Below, piece after piece: positions 1 to 12,700 of a stretch of 64,000 nt of DNA. The notes below the pieces were generated by a model. It was given only the letters and a program-made list of their open reading frames with translations, did not search any database and was not told where the DNA came from. The position numbers were made by a program, and so were the translations under genes. How positions within the stretch are numbered: the first letter of the stretch is position 1; every line of letters begins with the position of its first letter. The DNA lies in the NCBI GenBank assembly GCA_025917655.1, contig CP084619.1:434001-498000 (forward strand). The letters are read 5' to 3'. Source of the DNA: Chlorella sorokiniana (taxonomy: Eukaryota > Chlorophyta > Trebouxiophyceae > Chlorellales > Chlorellaceae).

Positions 1-246
1 TCTGCTGCAACTGGCGGTGCACTAGATGAGGCTCAACCCAACCACCGCGTCTGGGCGAGAGAAACAAAGGAGCGTTGGCATTTCGACTGGCTAGTGCATT
101 GGCAAGCCAGCTACGCTATCCTCCCCCACGTGGCACAGGTGCACAACTTTGGGAGGGCATGAGCCACATCGTCACCCGTGTGTGGCGCATGTGGCACGAC
201 GGAGCCCTGGGCAATGGAACGCTGGTGGCAATAGGCACGCCGCCAG

Positions 247-2517
247 GTGGGCAGGTGGGTGGGCCTGCTGGCGGTTGTTGCAGCGGCATGCTTGGATACT
301 GCCATGCCTGCGATTGTTGCCTGCAATTGGGCACCAGCGGCGGCAGGCAGGCACGGTTGTTATAAGGCTTGGGTTGCAGGCACCCAGGTGGTCAAGTGCT
401 GCTGTAGCGAGCTACCATTGATATCCTCGCCTTTATTCCGGCCGTCTTTGACGTCAGGGGAGGGCGTACCGTCGTTTTACCAGTTCGAGCTGAAGCCATT
501 CACCACACACCCAGTGTTGTCATTTTCTGAGGTGCAGTGCTGCGGCTGCACCAAGTATTTGGAGCACTGCACCTGCCACAGCAGCACACATGGGCGATCC
601 TTAGGCTGCTTCACCTGTTTTTGTGCTCATGCCGATCTCCTGCAGCTGTCATCTCGCACCGCCGCCGTCGTGCCGGGACGGAAGCCCACCCACCCCTATG
701 GGCGCTGCTTTGAGACGGCGCACTTGTGCATTTTTCGGGACGGCGGTCTGTTTGTGAGCTTGTATGGGGCGCAACAGGTGGGCGCAGCAGCACGTGCCCT
801 TTGGTGGTATGTCAGCTGGAGTGTCCTGGTCCAACTGCTCTCGTTTGCTCGTTCTCCTAACACATTGATCAGAGCAAAATCTGAAACGTGTACCTGCCAC
901 GCCCATGCAGGCGGTGTATGAATATTACAAGGCGCAGCTGCCGCCACCGCCGCCCGAGGCGCAGTTTGAGGCGCAGGGCGACGAGGTGTTCAACGTGAGC
1001 CCGCACGATTTTTTTGGTGCCTGTTGACTGCGCGTCGTGGTCAGCGCCTGGTGCCTTGCCTGCTGCCTCCATGACCTGCCCTTCCGGGCCCTGGCATCAG
1101 GGGCGCAGTCCTTCCAGTGGGGCTGGTGGGGTTACTTCCACGCCCGCAAAGTGATCGCCGTCGTATCCACCATCAGATGAGGGTACACCTCACCACCCCG
1201 CCGCCTTGCCCCACTTCCACCAGGTTCTGATTGAGCACCGCGAAGGCTCCGTGCGTCACCTGCTCAATTGGAAGGAGCTTGTTGGCGAATGCAATGCCTT
1301 CTCTGGCTGGTCCATCCCAGAAGGGTCGCCCATCAAGCGGGTGCAGTGCAGGTGGGGCAGCAGCAACAATGGGGGTGGAGGGGGTGGGGGGGGTAGGGCT
1401 GTGGAATGTGCCATGTCATGCTGCTGCGCTGTGGTAACGGGAACCCCCATCCCTTCCCGCCCCCACCCACCCTTCATCCACCAACCCATCTGCCCGGCAA
1501 GCCACTTTCATACCAATACACATACACACACACTCTTCCCCTTCTGATCGCCCAACCTCTCCAGGTCTGCCACCTTCACCAATGACCCGCTCGCCAACCT
1601 AGCGGCGGTGCGCCCTGCAGATGTTCTTGTGATAGTGCACGGCTCAGGCTGCTCCAACTGGCTGTCCATGAAGCACAGCGCAGCCATGCTCGAGATCCGC
1701 CCCTTTGAATTCGGCACGAAGGCACGCGGCTGGAGCGACTGGTGCGTCCTGCCGCGTGGCGGTGTGTGTGTGGGGGCGGCGTGGGCGGGCGCTGCACGAT
1801 TGCGAAGGTCCAGAACTTGCTGGTGCTGCGATAAGCCCGGCTCTTCATGCCAGGTCAGCCCACCATCGCTAACCACAATCCCATGTGCCGCCAATCAAGC
1901 GTGTTTACTGGTTTCCCAACTCCGTTGATTCACACAGTCCCCTCCCCTCTCTCTCGCCATCCCACCATGACACGTCCACATAGCCATACAATGCACACAA
2001 CCTGTCGCAGGTTCTACCCACAAATAGCTAATAACATCCAGTATGCGGTGCACTGGTACGCAATCAACATTGAGGTGGGCGCTGTCTGTGTGAAGACAGG
2101 GCTCAGTGAGAGAGCTTGGGATGTGAGGGGTTGGAAGGGTGCCTTGGCAGAGGGCCAGTTTGCCATAGCCTTCAGTCCCCTGCAAGCCGCCCCTTGTGAT
2201 TGCTATTGCTATCTCCTCTCTGCTGCACCATTGTACCGGGAGAAACGTGCCGTTGAGTGATGTTGGTGGCATGTGCTGCCTGCTGCAGGACCCTGCGCTG
2301 AGCACGCCTAGCGCGCGAGAAGTCTGGGCAGAACCCCGATCAGATCCGGTACATGCGGGACCGCCACACCACGCTGCCCTTTTCTGCGCTGCGCAAGATG
2401 CTGGAGCGCATCATGGCCACACGGCGGGATGAAGGCGAGTACCTTAAGCTGCACGGGCCGCCCAAGCGGCACTACGTGGAACTGCGGCCCGGCGGCCAGC
2501 TGGTGCCCGCGACATGA
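247..2517 (+). CDS. GT61-family glycosyltransferase (EOGT/DUF563-like)
   Basis: Predicted Golgi/ER glycosyltransferase of family GT61, which includes plant xylosyl/arabinosyltransferases and animal EOGT. Exons I can join in frame: up to 777 (CFETAHLCIF region), 911-994, a piece near 1070-1180 (SFQWGWWGYF) whose donor I could not place, 1224-1351, 1565-1741, 2011-2074 and 2289-2517. The family core is clear: ADVLVIVHGSGCSNWLSMKH followed by AAMLEIRPFEF (the 'HGAGLTN...ELRP' region), then YPQIANNIQYAVHWYAINIE. The C-terminus switches frame near 2316, where one more CG unit in a CGCGCG tract would restore the family-like ending; the stop is 2515-2517. The 5' end is unresolved: an ATG at 247 opens a hydrophobic stretch that could be a signal anchor, but the true start may lie outside the window. 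Family call is firm; substrate is unknown. Confidence 0.72.
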
Positions 2518-2699
2518 CACCCAGCCACGGCGCGCAGCTTTGCTCGCCACTGCAACTTTTGCAAAGCGCCACTGCAGTCTTTGACTGCCGAGATTCTGAG
2601 CTGCCCACTAGATGACAGATCCTTCGTTGCACACGTCATGTGGATCATGGTGCAAACGTTGGGTTTCGGGGCTGCCAGCTGCCTGCCGAGCAGGGGTGC

Positions 2700-4279
2700 T
2701 CAGACCTCCATCTGCTGAGGCTGCTTGAAGAAGGCCAGCTCCTGTTCCAAGGGCACCGCCCGCTGGAAGTCGGCGGGGACCCGCACAGTACCGCGGTATA
2801 GCTGCGCCATCTCCTCAAACAGCACCTTGATGTAGCACATGCGCCCTCGTCGCCAAGGTGCGTCGCCGCAAAGCGCTTGGCATTAAGTGCCACGGTGCGC
2901 GCCACGTTGTCATGCTCGCGCAGCCACTTGACCATGGCAGGGACCTCCGCCGGGCCGTTCCACCGAACAGGGATGTAGTGCACTGCGGCATGGTGACAAG
3001 GGATTGGCAATGCATGTGGGAATTGGGAACTGGTCATGGGTGCCCTGGCGGGGACGACAATCCCCAACTCAGTGGGTGGGGCATGTCTGTGGCATCCTCA
3101 CGGCTGCATGGTGGAGGTGCGCCCTTGCATGGCCACGAAACCAGCGCTCAGCAGGGCGCTGCGCTAGCGCAGCGGCAGCCAGGGCAGCATGTGCTAAGCG
3201 CACCCCACGGAACGAGCGCGTTGAAGAACCAAAGCCGCTCGGGCGAGATGTCCTTCAGGATCGTCCACCCTGAGACAGAACAGCTAGCAAGATATCAGCA
3301 GCAGCTGGCAATACAATGTCTGCAGAGGCCGCTGCCACCATGACAGCAAAGGGGGCGGCTGGGCCGCGCACTGTGGTCAACAAGAGCCAGAAGGGCTCCC
3401 GCACCTCCCCCAGCAGCTTGTAAAAGCGCAGCGCGGGCCCCCATCCATCCGTATCCAGCGCGTACTTCCAACGACGCTGGTCGCGCAGCGGGATGTAGTC
3501 AGGGCCGTGGCCCACGCCCTCGGGGCACCCCACGCAGCGAATGTCCAGCGTGTCGTTGTGGTCCACTCCCAGCTGGGTATACAGCGTGCGGGGGCACTGT
3601 GTCAGGGTGGCGGTGAGGGTAGTGGAGTGTCAGCGTGAATGAGGGAGGAGGAGGGGGATGGAGTGTAAGGAGGGCAGGCGGGGGCACACAAACAGCAGCC
3701 GCTCCCCTCTCCTGAACTCAGCAAGGCCAGCAGTGCGCTCTGCGCATGCAAAAAGTCATGCCAGCAGTACCTCCACTTTGTTGCCATAGCGGTCGGCGGT
3801 GCCGCCAGAGCGAGGACAGAAATGCGTGAACCTGCAGGCGTGGGTAGCAACCACACGATGTGTTGTTTGCCGCTTTTCCTGCATCACATTCTGCCCATAC
3901 CGCAACAACTCTGGCCAAACAACCGCACAGGACATGGTGAGCAGCAATGCAGCAGCCCAACTCCCGATGCTGTCACCGTACCGCAGCTGGCAGCACCCCT
4001 GTGCCGCAACAGGGGACGAGCTAAGCAGCAAAAATCGGCTGTTATTGTCACAGGCAGAGCGGCGCTGCATGCTGCTGGGCAGCCCACCGTGCCACCGCCT
4101 TTTCAATCTTCTCGCTCCATGGGATGGGGTCCTCCTCGCGCACCCACTTGTCCAGTTGCTACACGCATGGCGCAGCGAGGAGGAGCGCATTGGCCGCTGC
4201 GGGTGTAGCCTTGCACTGCAGGGCCCTGGATTTAGAAGGTCGTATGTGGTGTGTGGGTGGGTGTGGGTGAGGGGTGAGG

Positions 4280-4318
<39 letters not shown>

Positions 4319-5397
4319 GGTGGGTGGGTGGAGGGGGGGGCACTCACATACTCCACAAACTGGCCCTCTGGAATCAGCAGGTCGTAGTGCTGGTCGGTTT
4401 TGGACATGGAGAGCATGAGGCAGATGTTGCCGCTGGCATCGGGATGAAGGACGTCAGCATTATCTGCCAGGCCCATTGTGAACTCCATGTTGGGCAGGCC
4501 CCACCTGCAGGGGAGAAGTGGAAAGACTCACAAGCACAGTAAGGCGCATTGCTTCCGCCAAAGCCCAACTTCCATCTGCGCATTGGTAGCCACCAGTTCG
4601 CTTTCACAAAAGAAGCCTTATTGAAGCGGACGCAAGCGGCAAACCAGCCAGCTTGCTCACTTTTTGGCGGTGTCCACAATGGACATGAGCTGCCACCAAT
4701 GCTGGCCGTGCATCTCGCGCTCACGGTTGGACTCGTTCCAAGCAGTCCACGGAAGTCCAGAACGTACACAGTGCTGTTGTGCACCAGAAAGCGGTACCAG
4801 TCACTTTCGTGCAGCTTGCCCCTGCAGGTATGACAAGGCAGGGGCCGCTCACCGCACGCAGACGAAAAGGGCAATCGGCATGCAGCGACGCAGCAGCAAT
4901 GTCCTGCCCACTTTTCTTGAGTGCCGTAAGGCAGCCTGCACCCCTTGGTCAAGTCATCCTCTGTGATGCCGCCCTTAGCGATGAATGGCGCAAGGTCAGC
5001 GTAAATGCTACCAAACAGCACAGTGTGCTTCTGGCACTCGACGGGCATTGTATACCCTGCTAATCCTGCCTCGGTTGGCAGGATTCCAGGAGCTCCATCT
5101 GCTGATGATGTGACGCGGCTGGCAGACTCTGCTGCGGCTGCCATATCCACTGCTACAGTTGATGGCTGCGGTTGTTGCTGGCTTGGCCTGCACCGCAGCA
5201 GCAGTGGAGATCAGATGCAGCAGCGAGCGATACCCGTCGCCAGTGCCGCAAACTCACCCTGCGTGGCGGGCCAGATGTAGGAGGTCCCACAAGCTGGCGT
5301 CGCGGACCAAGAAGTAGATCAAGCCCACACAAGTGACAAACAACACGTATAAAAGCCGGGAGGGCCCGCCAGCAAGCCCGGCTTTCAGTCGCGCCAT
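2700..5397 (-). pseudogene. CAP10-domain glycosyltransferase, copy A (frameshifted)
   Basis: Left copy of a POGLUT/KDELC-like O-glycosyltransferase. Exons, 5' to 3' on the minus strand: 5258-5397, 4912-5187, 4661-4821, 4348-4504, 4088-4158, 3771-3831, 3405-3596, 3204-3269, 2700-2982. Exon 1 encodes a short basic start and a membrane anchor (YVLFVTCVGLIYFLV). Compared with copy B there are two one-base deletions: in exon 3 near 4753 (GGAAG here, GGAAAG in B), which loses the DFPWTAWNESD segment, and in the last exon near 2842 (GCCCTC here, GCCCCTC in B), which garbles the C-terminal 50 or so residues. Intron 4 holds a (GT)n run that copy B lacks. It is a decaying duplicate, or an intact gene with two assembly errors; the sequence alone cannot decide. 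Confidence 0.7.
4281..4330. repeat. (GT)n/(GTGG)n microsatellite in intron 4 of CAP10 copy A
   Basis: About 15 GT units followed by several GTGG units. The equivalent intron of copy B (7488-7638) contains no such tract. Confidence 0.95.
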
Positions 5398-6168
5398 TGG
5401 GTGGGACGCGCAGCAAGCTGCTACCTTCTATTCACAATATACAAATTGGCGTTGCCTGGGAGTGGCAATAAGCTGGCCTCTGACGTGCCGTCCGTAAGTG
5501 CGCCATGTTTGTAAGGTCGAGACAAGGGCTGGGCAGCAAATCAGTGCAATTGAATGGTGGGGGATCAGAGAGACATGTGGCGAGACCAGAGAAATGCTCA
5601 GACCATCCACGTGTACCGCTTTGACGAGGCGGCCACAGCGCACTCATCGGCATCGCATAATGGGCAGGAGCAGCAACAGGCTGAGGGCAGCAACAAGCAA
5701 TCAGCTCAGGAAGACAGGCAGCAGGAAAGAATGTCTAAGTGGCAAAGGGACACCTAACAGTTGCCGGGCCAGGCGGGAGCAGGGCGTATCAGATGTGCCA
5801 CCAAGGCATCAGGAATGACTGCTTGCCTCCTTGTCTACACCGCACATTGCCTTTCAACTAAACCTGCACTCGATCCCAGGTGCACAAGATGAGGTTGCAG
5901 CGGTGAAGCAGGTGCAGAAGTCGCAGCGCTGCATGCCCTGGTGTTCAGGCTTGTAGGGCAGGCAGTGGCCACCGAGTGCAGCCCGGCGGCCAGCTGGTGC
6001 CCATGGCATTGTGCTTAGCCACGGCTCAGCTTGCTCGCCACTGCAACCTTTGACAGCCGACATTCTGAGCTGCCCACTGGATGACAGATCCTTCGTTGCA
6101 CGCGTCATGTGGATCATGGTGCAAACGTTGGGTTTCGGGGCTGCCAGCTGCCTGCCGAGCAGGGGTGC
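5398..6168. other. Intergenic: upstream DNA of CAP10 copy A and GT61 3' scrap
   Basis: No gene supported. Most of it is repeated nearly unchanged at 8728-9300, including short open frames on both strands that have no recognisable homology and are probably chance. The part from about 5985 repeats the 3' end of GT61 and the DNA after it. Confidence 0.6.
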
Positions 6169-8727
6169 TCAGACCTCCATCTGCTGAGGCTGCTTAAAGA
6201 AGGCCAACTCCTGTTCCAAGGGCACCGCCCGCTGGAAGTCGGCGGGGGCCCGCACAGTACCGCGGTATAGCTGCGCCATCTCCTCAAACAACACCTTGAT
6301 GTAGCACATGCGCCCCTCGTCGCCAAGGTGCGTCGCCGCAAAGCGCTTGGCATTAAGTGCCACGGTGCGCGCCACGTTGTCATGCTCGCGCAGCCACTTG
6401 ACCATGGCGGGGACCTCCGCCGGACCGTTCCACCGAACAGGGATGTAGTGCACTGCGGCAAGGTGACAAGGGATTGGCAATGCATGTGGGAATTGGGAAC
6501 TGGTCATGGGTGCCCTGGCGGGGACGACAATCCCCAACTCAGTGGGTGGGGCATGTCTGTGGCATCCTTACGGCTGCATGGTGGAGGTGCGCCCTTGCAT
6601 GGCCACGAAACCAGCGCTCAGCAGGGCGCCGCGCTAGCGCGGCAGCAGCCAGGGCAGCATGTGCTGAGCGCACCCCAAGGAACGAGCGCGTTGAAGAACC
6701 AAAGCCGCTCGGGCGAGATGTCCTTCAGGATCGTCCACCCTGAGACAGAACAGCTAGCAAGATATCAGCAGCAGCTGGCAATACAACGCCTGCAGAGGCC
6801 ACTGCCACCATGACAGCAAAGGGGGCGGCTGGGCCGCGCACTGTGGTCAACAAGAGCCAGAAGCCTCCCGTACCTCCCCCAGCAGCTTGTAAAAGCGCAG
6901 CGCGGGCCCCCATCCATCCGTATCCAGCGCGTACTTCCAACGACGCTGGTCGCGCAGCGGGATGTAGTCAGGGCCGTGGCCCACGCCCTCGGGGCACCCC
7001 ACGCAGCGAATGTCCAGCGTGTCGTTGTGGTCCACTCCCAGCTGGGTGTACAGCGTGCGGGGGCACTGTGTCAGGGTGGTGGTGAGGGTAGTGGAGTGTC
7101 AGCGTGATGAGGGAGGGGCTGGGGGATGGAGTGTAAGGAGGGCAGGCGGGGGCCACAAAATGCAGCCGCTCCCCTCTCCTGAACTCAGCAAGGCCAGCGG
7201 TACGCTCTGCGCACGCATGCAAAGACTGGAACACAGCATCAGCAAAAAGTCACGCAAGCAGCACCTCCACTTTGTTGCCATAACGGTCGGCGGTGCTGCC
7301 AGAGCGAGGGCAGTAATGCGTGAACCTGCAGGCGTGGCTACTAACCGCACGATAAGCTACTCCATTGCAAGCAGAGGCGCCGCATGGCAGCGACGCATGC
7401 GGTTGGGGCAGCCCACCGTGCCACCGCCTTTTCAATCTTCTCGCTCCATGGGATGGGGTCCTCCTCGCGCACCCACTTGTCAATTTGCTGCACGCATGGC
7501 GCAGCGAGGAGGCGCAGCACTCAGCCTCAGATGCCCCTGCCTCACGCTGCATGCCTGGCACCCAAGCACCGTCGTGCGGCCCAGCACAAGCCTTGCCCTG
7601 AGCCGAAAAGCCCTCGTGCTCAGAGGGCGGGCACTCACGTATGCCACAAACTCGCCGTCTGGGATCAGCAGGTCAAAGTGCTGTTCAGTTTTGGACATGG
7701 AGAGCATGAGGCAGATGTTGCCGCTGGCATCGGGGTGGAATACGTTGGCGTTGTCTGCCAGGCCCATTGTGAACTCCATGTTGGGCAGGCCCCACCTGCA
7801 GGGGAGGAATCAGGAGAAAGGATCTGGCAGCTCTGGCGTGCCAAGGAGCTTCTCTCCAATCATGTACCATGTGGAACGTGTGAATAACAATCATGAGGCG
7901 GTTGAAGGCCAGCCGCCCCGCGCCCCGCCCCGCCCCCTCGCGCAGGGCACATCTCACCAGCCGTGCCCCACCCCCCACAGGGCACCTCTCACTTTTTGGC
8001 GGTGTCCACAATGGACATGATCTGCCACCAGTGCTGGTGGTGCATCTTGCGCTCGCGGTCAGACTCGTTCCAAGCGGTCCACGGAAAGTCCAGCACGTAC
8101 ACAGTGCTGTTGTGCACCAGAAAGCGGTACCAGGAGCTTTCGTGCAGCTTGCCCCTGCAGGTATGACAAGGCAGGGGCCGCTCACCGCATGCAGACGAAA
8201 AGGGCAATCGGCATGCAGCGACGCAGCAGCAATGTCCTGCCCACTTTTCTTGAGTGCCGTAAGGCAGCCTGCACCCCTTGGTCAAGTCATCCTCTGTGAT
8301 GCCGCCCTTAGCGATGAATGGCGCAAGGTCAGCGTAAACGCTACCAAACAGCACAGTGTGCTTCTGGCACTCGACGGGCATGGTATACCCTGCTGGAGGC
8401 TCGGTTGGAAGGATTCCAGCAGCTCCATCTGCTAATGATGTGACGCGGCTGGCAGACTCTGCTGCGGCTGCCATATCCACTGCTACAGTTGATGGCTGCG
8501 GTTGTTGCTGGCTTGGCCTGCACCGCAGCAGCAGTGGAGATCAGATGCAGCAGCGAGCGATACCCGTCGCCAGTGCCGCAAACTCACCCTGCGTGGCGGG
8601 CCAGATGTAGGAGGTCCCACAAGCTGGCGTCGCGGACCAAGAAGTAGATCAAGCCCACACAAGTGACAAACAACACGTATAAAAGCCGGGAGGGCCCGCC
8701 AGCAAGCCCGGCTTTCAGTCGCGCCAT
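6169..8727 (-). CDS. CAP10-domain glycosyltransferase, copy B (POGLUT/KDELC-like)
   Basis: Predicted secretory-pathway O-glycosyltransferase; animal CAP10 proteins (POGLUT1-3) add glucose or xylose to EGF repeats. Exons: 8588-8727, 8245-8517, 7993-8154, 7639-7795, 7417-7487, 7265-7325, 6874-7065, 6674-6739, 6169-6452. Exon 1 gives MARLKAGLAGG and a signal anchor YVLFVTCVGLIYFLV, so a type II membrane protein. CAP10 landmarks in order: WYRFLVHNSTVYVLDF, GLPNMEFTMGLAD, ILIPD-like LLIPDGEF, DKWVREEDPIPWSEKI, KYALDTDGWGPALRFYKLL, LWFFNALVPWVHYIPV and WLREHDNVAR. Splice phases agree except between exons 7 and 8, where GT-AG joining is off by one in both copies. The last 50 residues are intact here, unlike copy A. 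This is the better candidate for the working gene. Confidence 0.8.
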
Positions 8728-9721
8728 TGGGTGGGACGCGCAGCAAGCTGCTACCTTCTATTCACAATATACAAATTGGCGTTGCCTGGGAGTGGCAATA
8801 AGCTGGCCTCTGACGTGCCGTCCGTAAGTGCGCCATGTTTGTAAGGTCGAGACAAGGGCTGGGCAGCAAATCAGTGCAATTGAATGGTGGGGGATCAGAG
8901 AGACATGTGGCGAGACCAGAGAAATGCTCAGACCATCCACGTGTACCGCTTTGACGAGGCGGCCACAGCGCACTCATCGGTATCGCATAATGGGCAGGAG
9001 CAGCAACAGGCTGAGGGCAGCAACAAGCAATCAGCTCAGGAAGACAGGCAGCAGGAAAGAATGTCTAAGTGGCAAAGGGACACCTAACAGTTGCCGGGCC
9101 AGGCGGGAGCAGGGCGTATCAGATGTGCCACCAAGGCATCAGGAATGACTGCTTGCCACCTTGTCTGAACGCTCACATTGCCTTCTCAATAGAATGTGCA
9201 TGTTCTCCCAGGTGCACAAGATGAGGTTGCAGCGGTGAAGCAGGTGCAGAAGTCGCAGCGCTGCTTGCCCCGACGGTCAGGCTTGGGGGCAGGCAGGCCG
9301 CAGTGTCATGCGTGAGGTTTGGTGGGTGGCGAGTCGGGTGGTCCTTCAGGGGTGTCCCTTGAAGGGCCAGCTGTGGCATGGCAGCTACACTGCTGCATAC
9401 CACCCATGCAGGCAAGAAAATATCACATCACAGGGCAAGAGGTCAATGGTTGCAAGTTAGTTACGAGGCACACTGAGGGGCAGCTAAGGTAAGCCAACTA
9501 GCGCTTCCCGCCAGTACAGTTCTGTCAAACCAAAAGGGAGGGAGCAAGGCAGGAAGTGCAACAAATGTCGTAAATGTCAGGCGGGGTGCGCTGGCTCGCC
9601 CGTGCAGCAAGCTCTCGGGCTTGCTTGCTCGCGTGCGGGCACATAATCCCACTGTCAGGTGTGGCACAGCTTGCCACATGTCAAGCCGCCGAGCAACCAC
9701 GGCCGAAAAGCACGAGCCCCA
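8728..9721. other. Intergenic between CAP10 copy B and the ankyrin kinase
   Basis: To about 9300 this repeats the upstream DNA of copy A; 9300-9721 is unique. I see no conserved coding pattern. It must hold the promoter of copy B and the 3' UTR of the kinase. Confidence 0.55.
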
Positions 9722-12700
9722 TCACGATATGGCGCAGCAGCCGCCCTCGGTGGACTGGCGCACCATAGTTGAGCGGGGGAGCTTGGCCAAAATGCCCTCC
9801 AGCTCCTTGACCAGTTCTGAGAAGGGCGGGCGGTCCTCTGGGTTGGGGCTCCAGCATCGCGCAATCAGCTCCCGCATCTCCTGCGCACCCCAGATTCGCG
9901 CCATCAACCCGGGGTGTGCAATAGAGAGAGAGCAGGAAGGTAGAAACTGCGGAGCAGTGGCATAGCGCCAGACCGTACAGGCTGGTCCAGCCGAGGATGC
10001 ATCAGCCACGGCCCCCCGCCCCACCACCCACCCACCCACCTTTTTCATGGGCTGGGGCTGCAGGAGCGCCACAAACTCGGGCCTCCTCTCGTACAGTGCC
10101 GCCTGCCGTGCGGCCTCAACCGGGTCCATCCCCGCATATGGCGGCTGGAACTGCGCGGGATGCAAGGGCGTGTTGGAAGGCAAGGGATCCCTGGATAACT
10201 GTGTGGTGCACCGAGCGTTAGCGTACAATCATGGAAACCCTATGAGAATGGCTTGGTGCGCTGCCATCGGGGCAATGACAGGCGGGGATTCTGTAAGTAA
10301 ACACGTAAACACCAGCTTGCTCAGCCCCACCCCACCTCGAAGAGCTGGTAGACAATCATGGAGAAGGAGTAGACATCCACGCGGCTGTTGTAGGGCTCAT
10401 GGCGAAACACTTCCGGAGCCATGTAGCGGTACGAGCCTGGCGGCACAAGGAGGGCGAAGATTGTAGCCGCGAAAAGAACAAACACGACCCTGCCGCCTAA
10501 GCACCAGTGTAGTCAACTTTTGGCCAAACAATGCACGCTTGCGTTGTTCGGGTATATGCTCCCGGCCAGAGACTGCACTGCACCCAGCGTTTCCTTCCCT
10601 GACCCCCGCTTGGTACCCCCAGAGCCCACCCACCCGTCTCCCCGTGAGCCTAAACTTGGAATCGAGGTAACCATATTCGGCATGCTTGTTGATGGGCAGC
10701 GTCTTGGACAGGCCAAAGTCGGCCTGGAAGCACGGGAGGGCAAGAGGAGCGGGCTTGCACCCCGCGCGGTGTGGGAGCCAACACGGACACACCGCTCTCG
10801 CGCCCCGCCTTCACACACGTGCATGCCAGCCATTCCAGGGCAAGTGCCCGCATCCTCACCAGCTTCACCATGCCTGTATCAAACACAATTTGCATCTGAT
10901 CTTGATACTGCCCGCCGCTGAGCATCAGGTTTCCTGGCTTCAGGTCACGATGAATGATGGGGTTGGGCTTTCTGCAAGGGCAACATCAAGGTGCGGCCCC
11001 CGCAGGAACACAGCAGGCAAGTCAGGCCAACTACGCTTTTGTCCATCCATTCACCAACAAACGTGGCTCTTCTGGCGCCCTGGTGTAATGGAGAAGCAGT
11101 GAGAAGCCACAGGACAGCCCCGAGGGCAAGAGCCCTTGCCTGTGGTGCAGGTAGGCCAGGCCGCGGGCTGCATCCAGCGCAATCTCCACCGCCCGCCGCA
11201 TGGGGAACACCTGTGGGCGCCGGAAGGCGTCCGCTAACGAGCCACCACTCATCAGCTCCGTCACCAGTATGTACGGCTCGCGCTTGGTGCAGGCGCCCAG
11301 GAACTGCGCCACAAGGCAATGCAGGCGGCACAGTGGGCCTGGGCAGCAGCACCGGCAGCAGCACTGAAGCAGGCACCCAGAATGTCACAAAGCGATGCAG
11401 CTCCCGGGAAACTTGCAGCTTGGGGCCCGGGCGGCGCCTGCAGTTGCAGTTCAAGAAAGAGAGCGCAGGCTGACGGAGCCACCAGGCGGGGTCGATCGCG
11501 CACCTGCACTGCGCAGGGGTGGTGCACGCGGCGCAGAATCTCGATTTCGCCTCGGAAGTCGCCCAGCGCAATCTCGTTGGAGCCCTTGAGGATCTTGGCG
11601 GCCACGAGCGTGCCATACCTGCGAGGCACGACAGCCAAAGGAAGTGGAAAGGAGCGGCAAACAAATCACACAACGCCCTGTCGCCGACCACAGGCGGAGA
11701 CGACCCTGCACCGATGCTTGCTTGCCGCACAAGCCAGGCCTACTGGCCCCCAGTGGCAGCACCAGCCCTGCCAGCGATAAAGCACTGCCAGCGGCGCACC
11801 ACTTGGCCTTGTGCACCACACCAAACTCGCCCTCCCCAAGCTTCTCCATAATCTCAAGAGAGTCGGGATCAATCTCCCTGCAGGGAGACACACGCACCGT
11901 CAGCTCACACGGTGCAACTAGCCTGGGGCCCGTGAAACGCGGTGCCGACTGGCTCAGCCCAGCTGACAGGGCAGAGCGCGGCGCATGGACCCGGCACAGC
12001 AGTGTGCGTGGGGCAGGGATTGCGCAGGGCAGGCGAGGGCATGCCAGCGCACCACTCTGGGTCGAAGTCAAACATCTGCTGCGGCACGTAGCCAAACATG
12101 CCCGCCAGCCTGGAGTCCTTGAGCTCCACCAGCCCGCCCTCCTCGTACACCTTGCCGCCATTGTCGGTCAGCAGCTTGGCCACCTCGCGGAACTCGCCAC
12201 GCACAGCGTCCTGGGGGCGGGAGTGTGGAAAGGTTGCGTGTGTGTGGCAGAGGTGGGGGGGATGAGAGCGCAAGCAGCAGAGCTGGCGGGATTGCAGCAG
12301 TGCAACAAGAACAGGACCAAGACAGGCACAACTTGTTGTCAGTGAACGGGCCGCAAAGAACTAGCCAAGGCGCTCACCTCCAACGGCGTGCGCTTGAAGC
12401 GATCGAGGGCATTGACATCCACCTTCTGGGTCAAGAGCCACTCAGTGACTTGGTAGGCGCCCTCACTGGCCGCCAAATGGCTGCAAGCAGCGGACAGGGC
12501 AGAGGGGCACGCAGAATCGACGCACGTGAGGGCTTAGATGCTAACCAGGGAGGTAGCTGACTGCGAGGCGAGACAGGCCACACTGCTCAGCAGCAGGCGG
12601 GTGGTTCTTGCATAGCAATTCTCACAGCGGTGTGCGCTTGTCATAGTCGCAGCAGGTGGGGTCTGAAACCTGCACACGAGGGGGCCGAAGCGAGCGCGGT

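Larger units (their letters stand above)
2490..9300. repeat. Tandem segmental duplication, two units of about 3.3 kb
   Basis: Unit 1 (about 2490-5970) and unit 2 (about 5985-9300) carry the same CAP10 gene with its upstream DNA. Matching exons lie 3330 bases apart at the 5' end and about 3470 apart at the 3' end. Exon 1 plus some 400 bases upstream are almost identical (5258-5800 against 8588-9130), while introns and 3' parts differ by many substitutions and small indels. Unit 2 begins with a scrap of the GT61 last exon (about 5985-6003, matching 2488-2506), so one breakpoint lay inside the GT61 3' end. This is a direct tandem duplication that has since diverged unevenly. Confidence 0.9.

Noticed and set aside
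5498-5818. A conserved small plus-strand frame repeated at 8828-9148
   Set aside because: Its conservation is explained by the recent tandem duplication, not by selection; no homology recognised.
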